Shown piece after piece: positions 14,100 to 18,020 of a DNA stretch of 18,020 nucleotides (within the stretch, counting starts at the first letter, position 1; the number at the start of each line of letters is the position of its first letter). Under the pieces are notes generated by a model that saw nothing but the letters and a program-made list of their open reading frames with translations, was not told the origin of the DNA and made no database searches. This DNA comes from Bacteroidota bacterium (GTDB lineage Bacteria; Bacteroidota; Bacteroidia; Chitinophagales; Chitinophagaceae), in contig JAEZJD010000088.1 in NCBI GenBank assembly GCA_023436425.1, forward strand, positions 1 to 18,020. Reading direction: 5' to 3'. Made by a program: the position numbers and the translations under genes.

Positions 14100-15134
14100 A
14101 TGCTGAAGGACCGGATTTTCAAAATATCATGTGCAGTTGCCTTTGCGTTTATTCAATTGTACGCACTAGCTGTTCACATTTCCATTTCTGTTTTTGTTCT
14201 TTGTTCAAGTGCAGTTTTCTTCCTTATTGGTGGTTATTTTTTAATACATGGTTCGGTCAAAATTCTGAACAACATACGCAACCGAAAGTGGCAGCAAAAC
14301 GTTTATATCAAATTGTGTCTGTCACTGCTATCCATACTTGCCTTCAGCTGGGTTCTGATTATAGCTTTGAACCTGATTTGGCAGTCAGTTGTCATTGGGG
14401 AAATTAGTTGGTCCCTGGTTTATTCTGTTGTTTCCCGTTGTATTGTGTTGATCTTGTTTTACACACTCGTTTACGAAATTTTATTTCTTACGAAAGAAAG
14501 AGAACTTGACAATAAAGTGGTGAAACAGCTGGATTCTGAGTTAATGCAGGCCGAAGTGAACTTTTTGAAAAATGAATTGGATCCGCATTTCGTGTATAAC
14601 TGTTTGATGCCGCTGTATTACCTGATTAAAAACAATGTGCCTCAGGCGGAGCAGTTTACTTACAAACTGATGCAGGTGTATCAGCACTTTTTGCAAAATC
14701 GTCAAAAAGACTTTGTTCCTTTCAACGATGAATTATGTTTCATTGAAAACTACTTTTACCTGTTGCGGATACGATTCAAAGATTCTCTGGTTTTAACGAC
14801 AGAGATCAACGACGCCGATCAGTTTCAGGTTATTCCATTTACTCTTCAACTCCTAATAGAAAATGCGATCAAGCATAACAGTTTTGATAATCAAGATCCG
14901 CTTCAAATAACCGTTCGTGTTAAGAACAGTTTTCTGCTGGTGCAAAACAAAATGATACAGTCGCCGGAAGATTTATATTCTTCAAAAGTGGGGCTAAGAA
15001 ATTTAAGAATGCGGTATAGGATATTGATGAACAGAAACATTTATGTATTTAAAGACAAAGAGTTTTTTACCGTTAAAGTACCATTACTAAGAAAGTCGAA
15101 TCAGAATGATGTCCGTAGCCATTATAGAGGATGA
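14100..15134 (+). CDS. LytS/YehU-type sensor histidine kinase
   Basis: A 344-residue membrane kinase. Four hydrophobic segments occupy about residues 8-130, leaving little periplasmic sequence, so the signal is probably sensed in or near the membrane. The His_kinase domain follows a short coiled linker: phospho-acceptor His163 in NELDPHFVYN, the ELCFIENYFYLLRIRF helix, the N-box LLIENAIKHN (251-260), and a simplified G-box near KVGLRNLRMRYRI. This is the LytS family, which pairs with LytTR regulators. The regulator gene overlaps its last 29 bases, so translation is coupled. The function of the pair cannot be read from the proteins alone. Confidence 0.9.
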   Translation: MLKDRIFKISCAVAFAFIQLYALAVHISISVFVLCSSAVFFLIGGYFLIHGSVKILNNIRNRKWQQNVYIKLCLSLLSILAFSWVLIIALNLIWQSVVIGEISWSLVYSVVSRCIVLILFYTLVYEILFLTKERELDNKVVKQLDSELMQAEVNFLKNELDPHFVYNCLMPLYYLIKNNVPQAEQFTYKLMQVYQHFLQNRQKDFVPFNDELCFIENYFYLLRIRFKDSLVLTTEINDADQFQVIPFTLQLLIENAIKHNSFDNQDPLQITVRVKNSFLLVQNKMIQSPEDLYSSKVGLRNLRMRYRILMNRNIYVFKDKEFFTVKVPLLRKSNQNDVRSHYRG

Positions 15135-15864
15135 TCCATTGAGCAGCGACATGCTGATCTCATCTTTGCAAGAATCTGATAAGGACATCAGAGTTGTTGC
15201 AGTGTTGCGATCTGTTGCTGATGCAACTTCATTTCTTAAGAGTTCACCAACGTTAGATCTTATTTTTTCAGATGTTCAACTTGTAGATGGATTGTCGTTC
15301 GCAATTTTTGAACAGGTAGAGCCCGACTGTCCAATAATTTTTGTGTCAGCATTTAATCAATACTATGTCAACGCATTCGAGTATAGTGGAATTGATTACC
15401 TGCTGAAACCCGTTTCGAAAGACGTTATAAGCTTATCAATCAAAAAGTACAAAGCACTTCAAAATCATTTTCTCGACAGAAACGCTAATCTGAAGGGGTT
15501 GATCAACAATTTTATCAGTAAAAAGAAAACGAGAATAATCGTTAAAAAAGGATACAGCTTCATATCGCTTCTTCTTTCTGATGTGGCGTTGTTTTACACT
15601 GAGAACATGGTTGTATATGCTATCGATCAATCCGGGAGTAAATACATGGTTGATAAAAATCTGAACTCGCTTGAAGAAGAACTTGATCCACGGGTTTTTT
15701 TTCGTGCCAACAGGCAATACATCGTCAATGTAAATTTCATTGTAGGCTACAAAAGTTACGAACGTGTAAAGTTGCTTCTTATGCTGCGCAACGATTTCGA
15801 TCACGTCATTGTTATTGGCCAGGAGAAAGCTAAATCGTTCAGGAAGTGGTTGGCAGAAGCATAA
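15106..15864 (+). CDS. LytTR-family response regulator
   Basis: A 252-residue cytoplasmic regulator. The receiver domain (1 to about 120) has the acidic pocket Glu8/Asp9/Asp10, the phospho-acceptor Asp56 in FSDVQL, Ser81 and Lys101 in YLLKPVS. The LytTR DNA-binding domain covers about 140-248 and has the typical FFRANRQYIVN (198-208). It starts at one of two adjacent ATG codons inside the end of the kinase gene. LytTR proteins bind paired 9-12-base direct repeats, and such a pair lies 1.2 kb upstream between the kinase and the divergent exported-protein gene. Confidence 0.93.
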   Translation: MMSVAIIEDDPLSSDMLISSLQESDKDIRVVAVLRSVADATSFLKSSPTLDLIFSDVQLVDGLSFAIFEQVEPDCPIIFVSAFNQYYVNAFEYSGIDYLLKPVSKDVISLSIKKYKALQNHFLDRNANLKGLINNFISKKKTRIIVKKGYSFISLLLSDVALFYTENMVVYAIDQSGSKYMVDKNLNSLEEELDPRVFFRANRQYIVNVNFIVGYKSYERVKLLLMLRNDFDHVIVIGQEKAKSFRKWLAEA

Positions 15865-16060
15865 TCCTCATTCTTTTCAAAATCAATGTCACCGCTTGTC
15901 AGCTTTTGCACGTTCTTTCAGTTCTTTTAACATTTCAAAGTGCTGCGAGTTCACAGTCGAAAAATCCATCTTCAGATCACCAAAATCCCTTCTTAATTTC
16001 TGCGGATGATGAGTGGTTTCGTTTGCTACAAGTTTGCTAAAACCAACCGTACTAATTCAA

Positions 16061-16091
16061 TTGCTGCAGCTTGATAACGCAAATATCTTGG
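16061..16091 (+). promoter_or_regulatory. Candidate promoter of the PepSY-like gene
   Basis: TTG (16061-16063), a 20-base spacer and TATCTTGG (16084-16091) match the Bacteroidota TTG/TAnnTTTG pattern with one mismatch. The box ends 19 bases before the start codon. Confidence 0.4.
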
Positions 16092-16110
16092 TGTTATAAA
16101 ACCATTCGTT

Positions 16111-16539
16111 ATGAAAAAGATTTTGTTAGTTGTTCTGATGGCATATTCTTCAACAATGTTTGCAGCAGCACCTACTGAGAAAGTATTGAGTTCATTCAAC
16201 AAGAGCTTTCCTGAAGCAAAAAACGTGAGCTGGTCTGAAGACGAATCAAGCTACGTCGTTTATTTCTCAAAAGGCATGGAGCAGTGCCGCCTCTGGTATT
16301 CGAAGGACGGTGACATTTTGAAGTCAATTCGTTATTACACCAAAGAGCTGCTGAATCCCTTCATTCAATCGCGGATTGAAGCAAAATATGCAGGCCTTTC
16401 CATTCACGACATTGTAGAAGTAAATTCCGAAGAAGGCATCGAGTATTTCATTACGTTGGAAGATGACAAGAAATGGTATCGCGTAAAGAGTGATGCAACA
16501 GGTCAACTTCATCTCGAAAAAAAGCTGGTAAAAGGATAA
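16111..16539 (+). CDS. Secreted PepSY-like (BLIP-like fold) protein
   Basis: A 142-residue exported protein with a clean signal peptide (MKKILLVVLMAYSSTMFAA, cleavage near 19-20). The mature part has the pattern seen in the PepSY-like family of Bacteroidota: VLSSFNKSFPEAKNVSWSEDESSYVVYF, then a strand with RLWYSKDGDILKSIRYY, and a second half that repeats the same layout (IEYFITLEDDKKWYRVKSDATGQL). These periplasmic proteins have no established enzymatic role. It has its own promoter and a strong terminator, so it is a single-gene unit. It lies downstream of the LytTR regulator but is separated by 246 bases. Confidence 0.75.
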   Translation: MKKILLVVLMAYSSTMFAAAPTEKVLSSFNKSFPEAKNVSWSEDESSYVVYFSKGMEQCRLWYSKDGDILKSIRYYTKELLNPFIQSRIEAKYAGLSIHDIVEVNSEEGIEYFITLEDDKKWYRVKSDATGQLHLEKKLVKG

Positions 16540-16549
16540 TCGAATTCGC

Positions 16550-16582
16550 AAGAGACTGATTCAACTCAGTCTCTTCTTTTTT
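16550..16582 (+). terminator. Intrinsic terminator of the PepSY-like gene
   Basis: A 10-bp perfect stem, AAGAGACTGA (16550-16559) with TCAGTCTCTT (16566-16575), has a 6-base loop and is followed by a run of T (16577-16582). It begins 11 bases after the stop codon. Confidence 0.9.
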
Positions 16583-16880
16583 AAACTTCAGTATCTCACT
16601 TTTCATTCCCGCAATTTCATTCTTTACTGTTTTGTTCTTCTGTTTTTCCCCTCCTGATATTCATTCTTCACACAGGTTTTTTCATGTGTTGCAAATTGAG
16701 CACTGCACGACCGGAGCATTATGAAGCATATTGCTGTCATAATTGACTAACAACTTTTGGTGAGAAGGCTATAGGCTTCTTTAAATAACTTCCAGTGCAA
16801 AGTGTGAACTCACAGCGTTTGCGTTCGAAAGTATTTCTGCCGTTTAGCTGAACACCGTCAAACCAAACTGTGTATCACGT
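16583..16880. other. Intergenic region upstream of the SusC gene
   Basis: About 300 bases with no credible gene. It holds an imperfect palindrome at 16763-16780 (AGAAG-g-CTATAG-g-CTTCT) and a TATTTCTG sequence near 16833, one mismatch from TAnnTTTG but without a matching -33 element. No sigma/anti-sigma gene is present next to the receptor. Confidence 0.45.
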
Positions 16881-18020
16881 ATGAAAAAATCGTTTATTAT
16901 TCTGGTGCTTTTATTAAGCTCCGTTTTGCATGTGCTGGCACAAACCCGCACCATCACCGGAAAAGTGACAGATGAAAAGGGAAATGCTATTTCCAACGCT
17001 TCTGTAGTTGTAAAAGGTTCCACTGTTGGCACTACCACCAATAACGAAGGAGTGTTTTCACTAACAGTGCCTTCAAATGCTTCCAGCATTGTTGTTTCTT
17101 ATATCGGCATGGGTGAGAAAGAAATCCGGCTGGGATCGAGCAGTAATTACAATGAAGGACTGTCCTCTGTTGCGAAGAATGATCTGCAGGAAGTAGTTGT
17201 TGTCGGCTATGGTACGCAACGCCGAACAAATATGACAGACTCTGTGAGCACTGTTAAATCTGCTGACATCGAAAACGTGCCTTTTACGTCTGTCGATCAA
17301 ATTCTTCAAGGAAAAGTAGCAGGTCTGCAAGCGCCACTCAGTACTGGTCAGCCTGGGGCAGCACAACCCATTCGGATTCGCGGTATCGGATCCCACACGG
17401 CAGGTGCAGGTCCATTGTATGTTGTGGATGGAGTGATTATTAATTCGGGGGATCTGTCAAGAAACACCACTACATCTAATACGCTGGCAGGTATCAATAC
17501 AAACGATATTGAAAGCGTGAACATTCTGAAAGACGCACAGGCAACTTCCATTTATGGGTCGAGAGGTGCGAACGGTGTTATTGTGATCACTACAAAAAGA
17601 GGACGGCCCGGTAAGACAAAATTCCGCGTGGATGCGGAAGCAGGTGTAAACAAACTTTCTGATCTTCCCGAGCAAGGACGATTCCTAAATGCAGACGAGT
17701 GGTTTACCCTGTTGGAAGAAGGCATCAGAAATGCGGGGGGTACCGATCAGGATGTTGCAAACATCACAGCTGCATATGGTAAAGGTAATGGCGTAAACAC
17801 CGATTGGCTTGATCTCGTAACAAGACAAGGTTCGCAGCAGCAATATAATTTGTCAACGAGTGGTGGAGATCAGAAAAATCAATTCTACATCTCGGGTGGA
17901 TACTTTAAACAGGAAGCTACAGTGATTGAATCGGACTTTAAGCGTTACAATTTCCGGGCTAATTACAAACACGTGGCAAGCGAAAAACTAAACTTCAATG
18001 TCATCGCGGCTGCCGGAATT
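16881..18020 (+). CDS. SusC/RagA-family TonB-linked outer membrane protein (5' part)
   Basis: The first 380 codons; the gene runs off the right edge and a full receptor is usually about 1000 residues. The order is as expected: signal peptide (1-21), a carboxypeptidase-like regulatory domain (about 23-97, RTITGKVTDEKGN...GTTTNNEGVFSL), the TonB-box-like EVVVVGYG (104-111), then the plug domain with GKVAGLQ, IRIRGIGS, PLYVVDGVII and the YGSRGANGVIVITTKRG signature, and the beginning of the barrel. It imports large substrates such as glycans or peptides, with a SusD-type lipoprotein usually encoded just downstream. There is no FecR-like signalling domain at the N-terminus. The substrate cannot be inferred from this part. 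Confidence 0.95.
   Translation, partial: MKKSFIILVLLLSSVLHVLAQTRTITGKVTDEKGNAISNASVVVKGSTVGTTTNNEGVFSLTVPSNASSIVVSYIGMGEKEIRLGSSSNYNEGLSSVAKNDLQEVVVVGYGTQRRTNMTDSVSTVKSADIENVPFTSVDQILQGKVAGLQAPLSTGQPGAAQPIRIRGIGSHTAGAGPLYVVDGVIINSGDLSRNTTTSNTLAGINTNDIESVNILKDAQATSIYGSRGANGVIVITTKRGRPGKTKFRVDAEAGVNKLSDLPEQGRFLNADEWFTLLEEGIRNAGGTDQDVANITAAYGKGNGVNTDWLDLVTRQGSQQQYNLSTSGGDQKNQFYISGGYFKQEATVIESDFKRYNFRANYKHVASEKLNFNVIAAAGI

Noticed and set aside
14063..14407. Plus-strand open frame overlapping the start of the kinase gene
   Set aside because: It is a Cys/His/Phe-rich out-of-frame reading of the membrane part of the kinase, with no independent support.
16815..16850. LytTR-like repeats upstream of SusC (GCGTTCGAA and GCCGTTTAG)
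   Set aside because: The spacing is 19 rather than 21 bases and the halves match poorly.

Overview
The window looks like a chromosomal segment of a Bacteroidota bacterium, most likely from the Chitinophagaceae or a close relative. The evidence is a SusC/RagA-type TonB-linked receptor, lipoproteins with the 'SCKK/GCKK' signature, a Sphingobacterium-like serine palmitoyltransferase, promoter elements of the Bacteroidota TAnnTTTG type, a LytS/LytTR pair, and several small exported families common in that group (PepSY-like, DUF4242, DUF3072, DUF1571). No rRNA, tRNA, CRISPR array, transposase or phage gene was seen.

Layout. Positions 1-1408 (minus) hold a sphingolipid pair: serine palmitoyltransferase followed 11 bases later by the start of a GNAT-like acyltransferase that may be the ceramide synthase. 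A deoxynucleoside kinase diverges at 1566. Positions 2280-3298 (minus) hold a small accessory locus: a lipoprotein-like N-terminal reading frame, a frame-shifted continuation ending in a Gly/Ala-rich hydrophobic Cys-bounded segment, and a small two-helix membrane protein. This resembles a secreted bacteriocin-like peptide with an immunity protein. An MFS exporter follows, with a 9-bp dyad and a promoter box almost touching its start codon, then a Tat-exported metallo-beta-lactamase-fold hydrolase. Next on the minus strand are DUF4242, YkgJ-type Cys-cluster and DUF3072 proteins.

Positions 7280-12148 (plus) form a glycine/serine catabolic block: gcvP, an FKBP-type prolyl isomerase lipoprotein, and a fused iron-sulphur L-serine ammonia-lyase. 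The serine ammonia-lyase frame is cut by an in-frame amber codon. After it, 38 more well-preserved codons lead to a natural end in a C-terminal cysteine, the residue that acts as a built-in inhibitor in the Legionella enzyme. This is the most striking observation in the window.

Positions 12224-16582 contain a DUF1571 protein with a LysM module inserted in it, a structured terminator-ended stretch that could be a small RNA, an unknown exported protein, a LytS-type kinase overlapping a LytTR response regulator, and a PepSY-like secreted protein. Two pairs of 12-base direct repeats spaced exactly 21 bases, the geometry of LytTR-family operators, flank the unknown exported protein and the RNA-like stretch. 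They suggest a local regulon of the two-component system. The window ends inside a SusC-family receptor gene.
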